A DNA stretch of 64,000 nt from Thamnaconus septentrionalis (lineage: Eukaryota > Chordata > Actinopteri > Tetraodontiformes > Monacanthidae): NCBI GenBank assembly GCA_009823395.1, contig CM020505.1:1-64000 (forward strand). Direction: 5' to 3'. The notes beneath the pieces were generated by a model that saw only the letters and a list, made by a program, of their open reading frames with translations, had not been told where the DNA came from and did not search any database. Shown here in pieces: positions 25,002 through 37,116 of the stretch (within the stretch, counting starts at the first letter, position 1; each line of letters opens with the position of its first letter). The position numbers and the translations under genes are program-made.

Positions 25002-25007
25002 TTTATT
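25002..25007 (-). promoter_or_regulatory. Possible poly(A) signal AATAAA (E unit 5, - strand)
   Basis: TTTATT on + is AATAAA on -. A TGTG-containing stretch follows within 30 bases downstream on the - strand. The signal lies after the last acceptor of the exon-like cluster. An AATAAA at the same relative place occurs in B, C and D units. Confidence 0.5.
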
Positions 25008-25100
25008 ATCGCATACCAAGCGTGGGGATAAGGCATAAGAGAAAGGTTGAAGACTTGATGAAGCATTACAACTAAGGAGACGGATGACAAGAATGGAAGT

Positions 25101-25328
25101 CTGGAGGAAGAAAGGATTAAACAAACAAACAATTATACTTACCTGGCACCTAAATTGGAAAAAATAAAAAAACAAATACTTACCTGTCACCTAAGCACTT
25201 ACCTGCAACCTAAATTAAATACTTACCTTTAATTGGAACCCCTACAGTGGACAAACCTAAAAAGAGAAGAAAAGACAGTTAATTGGCTTATACTTACCGG
25301 AAACTCTGTTGAAGGAAGTATACTCACC
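25101..25328 (-). other. Cluster of splice-donor and acceptor consensus sites around tiny exons (E unit 5)
   Basis: Read on the - strand. A GTGAGT donor (25,322-25,327), an 8-nt exon (25,298-25,305) and a GTAAGT donor (25,292-25,297) come first. A 30-nt exon (25,227-25,256) after a TCTTTTTAG acceptor and a GTAAGT donor (25,221-25,226) follow. Then come three 7-nt exons (25,203-25,209; 25,184-25,190; 25,143-25,149), each ending CAG before GTAAGT. The last acceptor is CTTCCTCCAG (25,101-25,110). Implied introns are 22, 41, 17, 12, 34 and 42 nt, and several are too short for normal splicing. The sites may work only in part, or may simply be binding sites for U1 snRNP. The cluster recurs in most E units. 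Confidence 0.6.
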
Positions 25329-25484
25329 GGATGGAAAACTATAGATATCCCCTACTGCGGCCTATAGAGTAGATGATGGTGAGGTTCTATTCCGTCCTGG
25401 GCATGACGTTAAACTGCAGCCTCATGGGAGGAGCAGGCCTTGGGCCTTAGGTTAGAGCAAGCCATACTAGGCCGCTCACCTTTC

Positions 25485-25538
25485 AGTCGACTTGCCTGAT
25501 GAAGGGCGGAAAAGCCCGAAACGTTGCAACAGTCGACT
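25485..25538 (+). ncRNA. Hammerhead-ribozyme-like motif (E unit 5), intact core
   Basis: Outer stem I AGTCGAC (25,485-25,491) pairs with GTCGACT (25,532-25,538), and inner stem I TTGC (25,492-25,495) with GCAA (25,526-25,529); CA bulges on the 3' side. The core CTGATGA is at 25,496-25,502 with one extra A at 25,503. Stem II is GGGC (25,504-25,507) with GCCC (25,514-25,517). GAAA is at 25,518-25,521, followed by CGTT. The palindrome ACGT replaces a closed stem III. The expected cut is after GTT (25,525); U at this place is allowed by the NUH rule but usually slower than C. Confidence 0.75.
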
Positions 25539-25578
25539 GCTAACTATTCCAACGAGATTAGTTGAATTTTTTGACCTC

Positions 25579-25672
25579 CCACCACCTTAGGGTGGTGGTT
25601 CACAGCTAAGGGATCTGCCCAGAGCCTCTCTCGAAGCGGAGAGTGCCACAGTTCTTCTCTTCGGAGAAGAAC
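25579..25672 (+). other. Three successive hairpins at E unit 3' end
   Basis: H1 is CCACCACC (25,579-25,586) with GGTGGTGG (25,591-25,598). H2 is CTCTC with GAGAG around 25,626-25,645. H3 is a 9-bp stem (25,651-25,659 with 25,664-25,672) closed by a TTCG loop between C and G, a very stable RNA tetraloop. H1 and H3 also have TTCG loops in several C, D and B units, so the fold is shared although the stems differ. Confidence 0.75.
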
Positions 25673-25731
25673 TTCTTTTTCCTTAACCTTACCCGGCCGG
25701 GTCCCGCGAGTTTGGTGATGGGATGTGGTCC

Positions 25732-26985
25732 CTTATGTCTGTTTAGCCCCTTTATTGCCTGTTCTGAAGTCCTATAAGACACCCAAACTAGCCCCTATAC
25801 TAAACTTAACCCCTTGGGGGAGTGTGCCTAAACCTAACCCTTTCGGGGAATGTACCTAAACCTAACCACTAATTGACGCTTAAAGCCCAACCCTTAATTC
25901 GGAAGTCTATCCCTAACCCTAAGCCTGTCCCTAACCCTAACCCTCGAAAAACCGATAAACCCAGACCCTGACCTTTGACCTGACCCCGTTCCTCTTCGGA
26001 GGGTACGGGAATGACGGTCAGAGGATGGGGAATGGGGGAAGGGGAAGAGGGAAAGGAAGGGATGGAGGAGGGGGAGGGGGTAGAAGTTAATCCCTGAACC
26101 CAGTTCTATCCCATAATTTATTCCCGATACCCTAAAACTAAAGCCCATCAGTCTCTTTTAAGCCATTTACTCAAGCCAATTCATGAAGCCCGCCAGATGA
26201 AGAATTCGGTTGAGCTAATTTAAGAAAGCCACTGATGACACATTCCAGTTGAGCAAATATATTTTATTATCGATACAAGCGTGGGGGATAAGGCATAAAG
26301 AGAAAGGTTGAAGACTTGATGAAGCATTACAACTAAGGAGACGGATGACAAGAATGGAAGTCTGGAGGAAGAAAGGATTAAACAAACAAACAATTATACT
26401 TACCTGGCACCTAAATTGGAAAAAATAAAAAAACAAATACTTACCTGTCACCTAAGCACTTACCTGCAACCTAAATTAAATACTTACCTTTAATTGGAAC
26501 CCTACAGTGGACAAACCTAAAAGAGAAGAAAAGACAGTTAATTGGCTTATACTTGCGGAAACTCTGTTGAAGGGAAGTATACTCACCGGATGGAAACTAT
26601 AGATATCCCCTACTGCGGCCTATAGAGTAGATGATGGTGAGGTTCTATTCCGTCCTGGGCATGACGTTAAACTGCAGCCTCATGGGAGGAGCAGGCCTTG
26701 GGCCTTAGGTTAGAGCAAGCCATACTAGGCGCTCACCTTTCAGTCGACTTGCCTGATGAAGGCGGAAGAAGCCCGAGCTTGTTGCAACAGTCGACTGCTA
26801 ACTATTCCAACGAGATTAGTTGAATTTTTTGACCTCCACCACCTTAGGGTGGTGGTTCACAGCTAAGGATCTGCCCAGAGCCTCTCTCGAGGCGGAGAGT
26901 GCCACAGTTCTTCTCTTAGGAGAAGAACTTTTTTCCTTAACCTTACCCGGCCGGGTCCCATGAGTTTGGTGATGGGATGTGGTCC
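25732..26985 (+). repeat. E unit 6
   Basis: Body nearly identical to unit 5. The hammerhead region (about 26,742-26,796) reads GCCCGAGCTTGTTGC, so the GAAAC box is lost. The joint has CCATGAG for CCGCGAG, a CpG-decay pattern. Confidence 0.9.
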
Positions 26986-28240
26986 CTTATGTCTGTTTAG
27001 CCCTTTATTGCCTGTTCTGAGTCCTATAAGACACCCAAACTAGCCCCTATACTAAACTTAACCCCTTGGGAGAGTGTGCCTAAACCTAACCCTTTAGGAA
27101 TGTACCTAAACCTAACCACTAATTGGCGCTTAAAGCCCAACCCCTTAATTCGGAAGTCTATCCCTAACCTAAGCCTGTCCCTAACCCTAACCCTCGAAAA
27201 ACCGATAAACCCAGACCCTGACCTTTGACCTGACCCGTTCCTCTTGAGGGTATACGGGAATGATCAGAGGATGGGGAATGGGGGAAGGGGAAGAGGGAAA
27301 GGAAGGGATGGAGGAGGGGGAGGGGGTAGAAGTTAATCCCTGAACCCAGTTCTATCCCATAATTTATTCCCGATACCCTAAAACTAAAGCCCATCAGTCT
27401 CTTTTAAGCCATTTACTCAAGCCAATTCATGAAGCCGCCGATGAAGAATTCCGGTTGAGCTAATTTAAAGAAAGCCACTGATGACACATTCCAGTTGAGC
27501 AAATATATTTTATTATCGCATACAAGCGTGGGGGGATAAGGCATAAGAGAAAGGTTGAAGACTTGATGAAGCATTACAACTAAGGAGACGGATGACAAGA
27601 ATGGAAGTCTGGAGGAAGAAAGGATTAAACAAACAAACAATTATACTTACCTGGCACCTAAATTGGAAAAAATAAAAAAACAAATACTTACCTGTCACCT
27701 AAGCACTTACCTGCAACCTAAATTAAATACTTACCTTTAATTGGAACCCCTACAGTGGACAAACCTAAAAAGAGAAGAAAAGACAGTTAATTGGCTTATA
27801 CTTACCGGAAACTCTGTTGAAGGAAGTAACTCACCGGATGGAAAACTATAGATATCCCCTACTGCGGCCTATAGAGTAGATGATGGTGAGGTTCTATTCC
27901 GTCCTGGGCATGACGTTAAACTGCAGCCTCATGGGAGGAGCAGGCCTTGGGCCTTAGGTTAGAGCAAGCCATACTAGGCCGCTCACCTTTCCAGTCGACT
28001 TGCCTGATGAAGGGCCGAGAAAAGCCCGAGAAACGTTGCAACAATCGACTGCTAACTATTCCAACGAGATTAGTTGAATTTTTGACCTCCACCACCTTAG
28101 GGTGGTGGTTCACAACTAAAGGGATCTGCCCAGAGCCTCTCTCGGCGGAGAGTGCCACAGTTCTTCTCTTCGGAGAAGAACTTCTTTTCTCTTAACCTTA
28201 CCGGCCCGGGTCCCGCGAGTTTGGTGATGGGATGTGGTCC
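26986..28240 (+). repeat. E unit 7
   Basis: Body near consensus. The hammerhead region (27,993-28,050) has insertions in stem II and in the GAAA box (GAGAAAC). Confidence 0.9.
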
Positions 28241-29476
28241 CTTATGTCTGTTTAGCCCTTTATTGCCTGTTCTGAAGTCCTATAAGACACCCAAACTAGC
28301 CCCTATACTAAACTTAACCCCTTGGGGAGTGTGCCTAAACCTAACCCTTTTCGGAATGTACCTAAACCTAACCACTAATTGGCGCTTTAAAGCCCAACCC
28401 TTAATTCGAAGTCTATCCTAACCCTAAGCCTGTCCCTAACCCTAACCCTCGAAAAACCCGATAAACCCAGACCCTGACCTTTGACCTGACCCGTTCCTCT
28501 TCGGAGGGTACGGGAATGATCGATCAGAGGATGGGAATGGGGAAGGGAAGAGGAAAGGAAGGATGGAGGAGGGAGGGGTAGAAGTTAATCCCTGAACCCA
28601 GTTCTATCCCATAATTTATTCCCGATGCCCTAAAACTAAAGCCCATCAGTCTCTTTTAAGCCATTTACTCAAGCCAATTCATGAAGCTCACTGATGAAGA
28701 ATTCGGGTTGAGCTAATTTAAAAAAGCCACTGATGACACATTCCAGTTGAGCAAATATATTTTATTATCGCATACAAGGGGGGATAAGGCATAAGAAAAG
28801 GTTGAAGACTTGATGAAGCATTACAACTAAGGAGACGGATGACAAGAATGGAAGTCTGGAGGAAGAAAGGATTAAACAAACAAACAATTATACTTACCTG
28901 GCACCTAAATTGGAAAAAACAAAAAAACAAATACTTACCTGTCACCTAAGCACTTACCTGCAACCTAAATTAAATACTTACCTTTAATTGGAACCCCTAC
29001 AGTGGACAAACCTAAAAAGAGAAGAAAAGACAGTTAATTGGCTTATACTTACGGAAACTCTGTTGAAGGAAGTATACTCACCGGATGGAAAACTATAGAT
29101 ATCCCCTACGCGGCCTATAGGAGTAGATGATGGTGAGGTTCTATTCCGTCCTGGGCATGACGTTAAACTGCAGCCTCATGGGAGGAGCAGGCCTTGGGCC
29201 TTAGGTTAGAGCAAGCCATACTAGGGCGCTCACCTTTCAGTCGACTTGCCTGATGAAGGCGCGGAAAGCCCCAAACGTTGCAAACAGTCGACTGCTAACT
29301 ATTCCAACGAGATTAGTTGAATTTTGACCTCCCACCACCTTAGGTGGTGGTTCACATAAGGATCTGCCCAGAGCCTCTCTCTCAAGCGGAGAGTGCCACA
29401 GTTCTTCTCTTCGAGAAGAACTTCTTTCCTTAACTCACCGGCCGGGTCCCGCGAGTTTGGTGATGGGATGTGGTCC
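28241..29476 (+). repeat. E unit 8
   Basis: The hammerhead region (29,239-29,293) reads CCCCAAACG. H1 has lost some stem bases. Confidence 0.9.
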
Positions 29477-30737
29477 CTTATGTCTGTTTAGCCCCTTTAT
29501 TGCCTGTTCTGAAGTCCTATAAGACACCCAAACTAGCCCCTATACTAAACTTAACCCCTTGGGGGAGTGTGCCTAAACCTAACCCTTTCGGGGAATGTAC
29601 CTAAACCTAACCACTAATTGACGCTTAAAGCCCAACCCTTAATTCGGAAGTCTATCCCTAACCCTAAGCCTGTCCCTAACCCTAACCCTCGAAAAACCGA
29701 TAAACCCAGACCCTGACCTTTGACCTGACCCCGTTCCTCTTCGGAGGGTACGGGAATGACGGTCAGAGGATGGGGAATGGGGGAAGGGGAAGAGGGAAAG
29801 GAAGGGATGGAGGAGGGGGAGGGGGTAGAAGTTAATCCCTGAACCCAGTTCTATCCCATAATTTATTCCCGATACCCTAAAACTAAAGCCCATCAGTCTC
29901 TTTTAAGCCATTTACTCAAGCCAATTCATGAAGCCGCCGATGAAGAATTCCGGTTGAGCTAATTTAAAGAAAGCCACTGATGACACATTCCAGTTGAGCA
30001 AATATATTTTATTATCGCATACAAGCGTGGGGGGATAAGGCATAAGAGAAAGGTTGAAGACTTGATGAAGCATTACAACTAAGGAGACGGATGACAAGAA
30101 TGGAAGTCTGGAGGAAGAAAGGATTAAACAAACAAACAATTATACTTACCTGGCACCTAAATTGGAAAAATAAAAAAAACAAATACTTACCTGTCACTAA
30201 GCACTTACCTGCAACCTAAATTAAATACTTACCTTTAATTGGAACCCCTACAGTGGACAAACCTAAAAAGAGAAGAAAAGACAGTTAATTGGCTTATACT
30301 TGCGGAAAACTCTGTTGAAGGAAGTATACTCACCGGATGGAAAACTATAGATATCCCCTACTGCGCCCTATAGAGTAGATGATGGTGAGGTTCTATTCCG
30401 CCCTGGGCATGACGTTAAACTGCAGCCTCATGGGAGGAGCAGGCCTTGGGCCTTAGGTTAGAGCAAGCCATACTAGGCCGCTCACCTTTCAGTCGACTTG
30501 CCTGATGAAGGCGTGAAAAGTCTGAAACGTTGCAACAGTCGACACTGCTAACTATTCCAACGAGATTAGTTGAATTTTTGACCTCCCACCACCTTAGGGG
30601 TGGTGGTTCACAGCTAAGGGATCTGCCCAGAGCCTCTCTCGAAGCGGAGAGTGCCACAGTTCTTCTCTTCGGAAAGAACTTCTTTCCTTAACCTTACCCG
30701 GCCGGGTCCCGCGAAGTTTGGTGATGGGATGTGGTCC
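29477..30737 (+). repeat. E unit 9
   Basis: Body identical to unit 5 over long stretches. The hammerhead region (30,491-30,545) keeps CTGATGA and GAAACGTT but has a weakened stem II. Confidence 0.9.
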
Positions 30738-31992
30738 CTTGCGTCTGTTTAGCCCCTTTATTGCCTGTTCTGAAGTCCTATAAGACACCCAAACTAGCCC
30801 TATACTAAACTTAACCCCTTGGGGAGTGTGTGCCTAAACCTAACCCTTCGGGAATGTACCTAAACCTAACCACTAATTGACGCTTAAAGCCCAACCCTTA
30901 ATTCGGAAGTCTATCCCTAACCCTAAGCCTGTCCCTAACCCTAACCCTCGAAAAACCGATAAACCCAGACCCTGACCTTTGACCTGACCCCGTTCCTCTT
31001 CGGAGGGTACGGGAATGACGGTCAGAGGATGGGGAATGGGGGAAGGGGAAGAGGGAAAGGAAGGGATGGAGGAGGGGGAGGGGGTAGAAGTTAATCCCTG
31101 AACCCAGTTCTATCCCATAATTTATTCCCGATACCCTAAAACTAAAGCCCATCAGTCTCTTTTAAGCCATTTACTCAAGCCAATTCATGAAGCCGCCGAT
31201 GAAGAATTCCGGTTGAGCTAATTTAAAGAAAGCCACTGATGACACATTCCAGTTGAGCAAATATATTTTATTATCGCATACAAGCGTGGGGGGATAAGGC
31301 ATAAGAGAAAGGTTGAAGACTTGATGAAGCATTACAACTAAGGAGACGGATGACAAGAATGGAAGTCTGGAGGAAGAAAGGATTAAACAAACAAACAATT
31401 ATACTTACCTGGCACCTAAATTGGAAAAAACAAAAAAACAAATACTTACCTGTCACCTAAGCACTTACCTGCAACCTAAATTAAATACTTACCTTTAATT
31501 GGAACCCCTACAGTGGACAAACCTAAAAAGAGAAGAAAAGACAGTTAATTGGCTTATACTTACCGGAAACTCTGTTGAAGGAAGTATACTCACCGGATGG
31601 AAAACTATAGATATCCCCTACTGCGGCCTATAGAGTAGATGATGGTGAGGTTCTATTCCGTCCTGGGCATGACGTTAAACTGCAGCCTCATGGGAGGAGC
31701 AGGCCTTGGGCCTTAGGTTAGAGCAAGCCATACTAGGCCGCTCACCTTTCAGTCGACTTGCCTGATGAAGGGCGGAAGCCCAAACGTTGCAACAGTCGAC
31801 TGCTAACTATTCCAACGAGATTAGTTGAATTTTTGACCTCCACCACCTTAGGGTGGTGGTTCACAGCTAAGGATCTGCCCAGAGCCTCTCTCGAAGCGGA
31901 GAGTGCCACAGTTCTTCTCTTCGGAGAAGAACTTCTTTTTCCTTAACCTTACCCGGCCGGGTCCCGCCGAGTTTGGTGATGGGATGTGGTCC
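30738..31992 (+). repeat. E unit 10
   Basis: Body near consensus. The hammerhead region (31,751-31,801) has a shortened stem II loop and CCCAAACG in place of CCCGAAACG. Confidence 0.9.
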
Positions 31993-33249
31993 CTTATGTC
32001 TGTTTAGCCCCTTTATTGCCTGTTCTGAAGTCCTATAAGACACCCAAACTAGCCCCTATACTAAACTTAACCCCTTGGGGGAGTGTGCCTAAACCTAACC
32101 CTTTCGGGGAATGTACCTAAACCTAACCACTAATTGACGCTTAAAGCCCAACCCTTAATTCGAAGTCCCATCCCTAACCCTAAGCCTGTCCCTAACCCTA
32201 ACCTCGAAAACCGATAAACCCAGACTCCTGACCTTTGACCTGACCCCGTTCCTCTTCGGAGGGTACGGGAATGACGGTCAGAGGATGGGGAATGGGGGAA
32301 GGGGAAGAGGGAAAGGAAGGGATGGAGGAGGGGGAGGGGGTAGAAGTTAATCCCTGAACCCAGTTCTATCCCATAATTTATTCCCGATACCCTAAAACTA
32401 AAGGCCCATCAGTCTCTTTTAAGCCATTTACTCAAGCCAATTCATGAAGCCGCCGATGAAGAATTCGGTTGAGCTAATTTAAAGAAAGCCACTGATGACA
32501 CATTCCAGTTGAGCAAATATATTTTATTATCGCATACAAGCGTGGGGGGATAAGGCATAAGAGAAAGGTTGAAGACTTGATGAAGCATTACAACTAAGGA
32601 GACGGATGACAAGAATGGAAGTCTGAGGAAGAAAGGATTAAACAAACAAAACAATTATACTTACCTGGCAATCAAATTGGAAAAAATAAAAAAACAAATA
32701 CTTACCTGTCACCTAAGCACTTACCTGCAACCTAAATTAAATACTTACCTTTAATTGGAACCCCTACAGTGGACAAACCTAAAAAGAGAAGAAAAGACAG
32801 TTAATTGGCTTATACTTACCGGAAACTCTGTTGTTAGGAAGTATACCACCGATGGAAAACTATAGATATCCCCTACTGCGCCTCATAGAGTAGATGATGG
32901 TGAGGTTCTATTCCGGCCCTGGGCATGACGCTAAACTGCAGCCTCATGGGAGGAGCAGGCCTTGGGCCTTAGGTTAGAGCAAGCCATACTAGGCCGCCAC
33001 CTTCAGTCGACTTGCCTGATGAAGGGCGTGAAGTCTGGGGTAAACGCTGCAACAGTCGATCACAACTATTCCAACGAGATTAGTTGAATTTTGACCTCCC
33101 ACCACCTTAGGGGTGGTGGTTCACAGCCAAGTGATCTGCCCAGAGCCCTCCTCGGCGGAGAGTGCCACAGTTCTTCTCTTCGAGAAGAACTTTTTTTCCT
33201 TAACCTTACCCGGCCGGGTCCCATGAGTTTGGTGATGGGATGTGGGTCC
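31993..33249 (+). repeat. E unit 11
   Basis: The hammerhead region (33,004-33,060) is badly altered (GTCTGGGGTAAACG). The rest is near consensus. Confidence 0.9.
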
Positions 33250-34502
33250 CTTTTATGTCTGTTTAGCCCCTTTATTGCCTGTTCTGAAGTCCTATAAGAC
33301 ACCCAAACTAGCCCCTATACTAAACTTAACCCCTTGGGGGAGTGTGCCTAAACCTAACCCTTCCGGGGAATGTACCTAAACCTAACCACTAATTGACGCT
33401 TAAAGCCCAACCTCTTAATTCGAAGTCTATCCCTAACCCTAAGCTCTGTCCCTAACCCTAACCCTCGAAAACCGATAAACCCAGACCCTGACCTTGACCT
33501 GACCCTGCTGCTCTTCGGAGGGTACGGAATGACGGCCAGAGGATGGGGAATGGGGGAAGGGGAAGAGGGAAAGGAAGGGATGGAGGAGGGGAAGGGGGTA
33601 GAAGTTAATCCCTGAACCCAGTTCTATCCCATAATTTATTCCCGATACCCTAAAACTAAAGCCCATCAGTCTCTTTTTAAGCCATTTACTCAAGCCAATT
33701 CATGAAGTCACCGATGAAGAATTCGTTGAGCTAATTTAAAGAAAGCCACTGATGACACATTCCAGTTGAGCAAATATATTTTATTATCGATACAAGCTTG
33801 TAGATAAGGCATAAGAGAAAGGTTGAAGACTTGATGAAGCATTACAACTAAGGAGACGGATGACAAGAATGGAAGTCTGGAGGAAGAAAGGATTAAACAA
33901 ACAAAACAATTATACTTACCTGGCACCTAAATTGGAAAAAATAAAAAGTCAAATACTTTACCTGTCACCCAAGCACTTACCTGCAACCTAAATTAAATAC
34001 TACCTTTAATTGGAACCCCTACAGTGGACAAACCTAAAAAAGAGAAGAAAAGACAGTTAATTGGCTTATACTTACCGGAAACTCTGTTGAAGGAAGTATA
34101 CCACCGGATGGAAAAACTATAGATATCCCCTACTGCGGCCTATAGAGTAGATGATGGTGAGGTTCTATTCCGTCCTGGGCATGACGTTAAACTGCAGCCT
34201 CATGGGAGGAGCAGGCCTTGGGCCTTAGGTTAGAGCAAGCCATACTAGGCCGCTCACCTTTCAGTCGACTTGCCTGATGAAGGGCGGAAAAGCCCGAAAC
34301 GTTGCAACAGTCGACTGCTAACTATTCCAACGAGATTAGTTGAATTTTTTGACCTCCCACCACCTTAGGGTGGTGGTTCACAGCCAAGTGATCTGCCCAG
34401 AGCCTCTCAAGCCGGAGAGTGCCACAGTTCTTCTTCTCGGAGAAGAACTTTTTCCTTAACTCACCCGGCCGGGTCCCATGAGTTTGGTGATGGGATGTGG
34501 TC
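33250..34502 (+). repeat. E unit 12
   Basis: Carries the second fully intact hammerhead-like motif (34,263-34,316). Confidence 0.9.
34263..34316 (+). ncRNA. Hammerhead-ribozyme-like motif (E unit 12), intact core
   Basis: Base-for-base the same paired elements as the motif of E unit 5: AGTCGAC/GTCGACT, TTGC/GCAA, CTGATGA, GGGC/GCCC and GAAACGTT. Confidence 0.75.
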
Positions 34503-35751
34503 CTTATGTCTGTTTAGCCCCTTTATTGCCTGTTCTGAAGTCCTATAAGACACCCAAACTAGCCCCTATACTAAACTTAACCCCTTGGGGAGTGTGTGCT
34601 CAAACCTAACTCTTTCGGGAATGTACCTAAACCTAACCACTAATTGACGCTTTAAAGCCCAACCCTTAATTCGAAGTCTCATCCCTAACCCCTAAGCCTG
34701 TCCCTAACCCTAACCTCGAAACTGAGCAACCTAGACCCTTGACTCTTGACCTGACCTCTGCTCCTCTTCGGAGGGTAATGGAATGACGGCCAGAGGATGG
34801 GGAATGGGGAAGGGGAAGAGGGAAAGGAAGGGATGGAGGAGGGGAGGGGTAGAAGTTAATCCCTGAACCCAGTTCTATCCCATAATTTATTCTTTATACC
34901 CTTAAATCTAAAGCCCATCAGTCTCTTTTAAGCCATTTACTCGCTTTCAATTCATGAAGCCGCCGATGAAGAATTCCGTTGAGCTAATTTAAAGAAAGCC
35001 ACTGATGACACATTCCAGTTGAGCAAATATATTTTATTATCGCATACAAGCGTGGGGGATATGGGCATAAGAGAAAGGTTGAAGACTTGATGAAGCATTA
35101 CAACTATGAGACGGATGACAAGAATGGAAGTCTGAGGAAGAAAGGATTAAACAAACAAACAATTATACTTACCTGGCACCTAAATTGGAAAAAAATAAAA
35201 AACAAATACTTACCTGTCACCCAAGCACTTACCTGCAACCCAAATTAAATACTTACCTTTAATTGGAACCCCTACAGTGGACAAACCTAAAAGAGAAGAA
35301 AAGACAGTTAATTGGCTTATACTTACCGGAAACTCTGTTGAAGCTGGTATACTCACCGGATGGAAAACTATAGATATCCCCTACTGCGCCTATAGAGTAG
35401 ATGATGGTGAGGTTCTATTCCGTCCTGGGCATGACGCAAACTGCAGCCTCATGGGAGGAGCAGGCCTTGGGCCTTAGGTTAGAGCAAGCCATACTAGGCC
35501 GCCACCTTTCAAATGACTTGCCTGATGAAGGGCGGAAAGTCAAACGCTGCAACAGTCGACTGCTAACTATTCCAACGAGATTAGTTGAATTTTTGACTCC
35601 CACCACCTTAGGGTGGTGGTTCACAGCTAAGGGATCTGCCCAGAGCCTCCCTCAAGCGAGAGTGCTACAGTTCTTCTCTTCGGAGAAGAACTTTTTTTTC
35701 CTTAACCTTACCCGGCCGGGTCCCATGTGAGTTTGGTGATGGATGTGGTCC
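34503..35751 (+). repeat. E unit 13
   Basis: The hammerhead region (about 35,510-35,560) has lost the outer AGTCGAC arm (AAATGAC) and the GAAAC box (GTCAAACG). Confidence 0.88.
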
Positions 35752-36951
35752 CTTGCGTCTGTTTAGCCTTTATTGCCTGTTCTGAAGTCCTATAAGACAC
35801 CCAAACTAGCCCCTATACTAAACTTAACCCCTTGGGGGAGGTGTGCTCAAACCTAACCCTTTCGGGGAATGTACCTAAACCTAACCACTAATTGACGCTT
35901 AGCCCAACCCTTAATTCGAAGTTCATCCTTAACCCTAAGCCTGTCCCTAACCCTAACCCCGAAAACTGAGCAAACCCAGACCTGACCTTGACCTGACCCT
36001 GCTCCTCTTCGGAGGGTACGGGAATGACGGTCAGAGGATGGGGAATGGGGAAGGGAAGAGGGAAAGGAAGGATGGAGGAGGGGAGGGGTAGAAGTTAATC
36101 CCTGAACCCAGTTCTATCCTATAATTCTGTATTCCCACTTTAAATTCAAAGCCCATCAGTCTCTTTTTGAAGCCATTTACTCAAGCCAATTCATGAAGTC
36201 ACTGATGAAGAATTCCGGTTGAGCTAATTTAAAGAAAGCCACTGATGACACATTCCAGTTGAGCAAATATATTTTATTATCGCATACAAGCGTGGGGGGA
36301 TAAGGCATAAGAGAAAGGTTGAAGACTTGATGAAGCATTACAACTAAGGAGACGGATGACAAGAATGGAAGTCTGGAGGAAGAAAGGATTAAACAAACAA
36401 ACAATTATACTTACCTGGCACCTAAATTGGAAAAAATAAAAAAACAAATACTTACCTGTCACCTAAGCACTTACCTGCAACTCTAAATTAAATACTTTAC
36501 CTTTAATTGGAACCCTACAGTGGACAAACCTAAAAAGAGAAGAAAAGACAGTTAATTGGCTTTATACTACCGGAACTCTGTTGAAGGAAGTATACTCACC
36601 GGATGGAAAACTATAGACATCCCCCTACTGTGCCTATATAGAGTAGATGATGGTGAGGTTCTATTCCGCCCTGGGCATGACGCTAAACTGCAGCCTCATG
36701 GGAGGAGCAGGCCTTTGGGCTGTGGTGGTTAGAGCAAGCTATACTAGGCCGCTTCACCTTTCAGTCGACTTGCCTGATGAAGGGCGGAAAAGTCTGAAAC
36801 GCTAAAACAGTCGACTGCAACTATTCAACCAGATTAGTTGAATTTTGACCTCCCCAACCACCTTAGGGTGGTGGTTCTGCAGCTAAGGATCTGCCCAGAG
36901 CCCTCTCTCGGAGAGAGTGCCACAGTTCTTCTCTTCGAGAAGAACTTTTTC
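35752..36951 (+). repeat. E unit 14 (last, ends at telomeric repeats)
   Basis: The hammerhead region (about 36,764-36,816) keeps CTGATGA and GAAAC with wobble pairs in stem II. After the TTCG-type hairpin the unit ends CCTAACCC instead of the CCGGCCGGG joint. Confidence 0.88.
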
Positions 36952-37011
36952 CTAACCCAACCCTAACCCTAACTCCTGCAACCCTAACCCTAACCCTAAC
37001 CCTAACCCTAA
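36952..37011 (+). repeat. Interstitial telomeric tract, interrupted
   Basis: About nine CCCTAA units with a CTCCTGCA interruption, between E unit 14 and a C stub. Confidence 0.9.
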
Positions 37012-37116
37012 ACCTGAGATCAAGACCCAGAACCTGGGACATGCCTTCCCACTCCACGGCAGGCCTGTGCACCGCCTCGGCCTGCTAGGCTCGGACGTGG
37101 CCTTTTCCAAAACCTA
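37012..37116 (+). repeat. C-family 3' stub
   Basis: Matches only the last 100 bp of C (from CCTGAGATCAAGACCCAGAA to GGCCTTTTCCAAAAC; compare 4,949-5,047). It starts immediately at telomeric repeats, so the 5' part of the unit, hammerhead included, is absent. Confidence 0.75.

Larger units (their letters stand above)
24477..25731 (+). repeat. E unit 5 (reference unit)
   Basis: Closest to consensus over its whole length and used here for the positions of sub-features: poly(A)-like signal, exon-like cluster, hammerhead and hairpins. Confidence 0.92.
19471..36951 (+). repeat. Tandem array of family E, 14 units of about 1.25 kb
   Basis: Head-to-tail units with a mean period near 1,252 bp, counted from the TTATGTCTGTTTAGCCC box. 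Each unit has a TAACCC-like left part, an A/G-rich block, TTTATT (AATAAA on -), a cluster of - strand donors and acceptors, the GCATGACGTTAAACTGCAG box, a hammerhead-like motif, three hairpins and a CCGGCCGGGTCCCGCGAG joint to the next unit. Unlike B, C and D, the units are joined without a telomeric tract. Only the last one ends at CCCTAA repeats (36,952). Confidence 0.92.

Noticed and set aside
27413..27640. A 75-codon - strand frame repeated in several E units (also 29,912, 31,171 and 36,177)
   Set aside because: It is kept only where the E body is nearly identical, is broken in the other units, crosses the AATAAA site and has no recognisable domain. Copy identity alone explains it.
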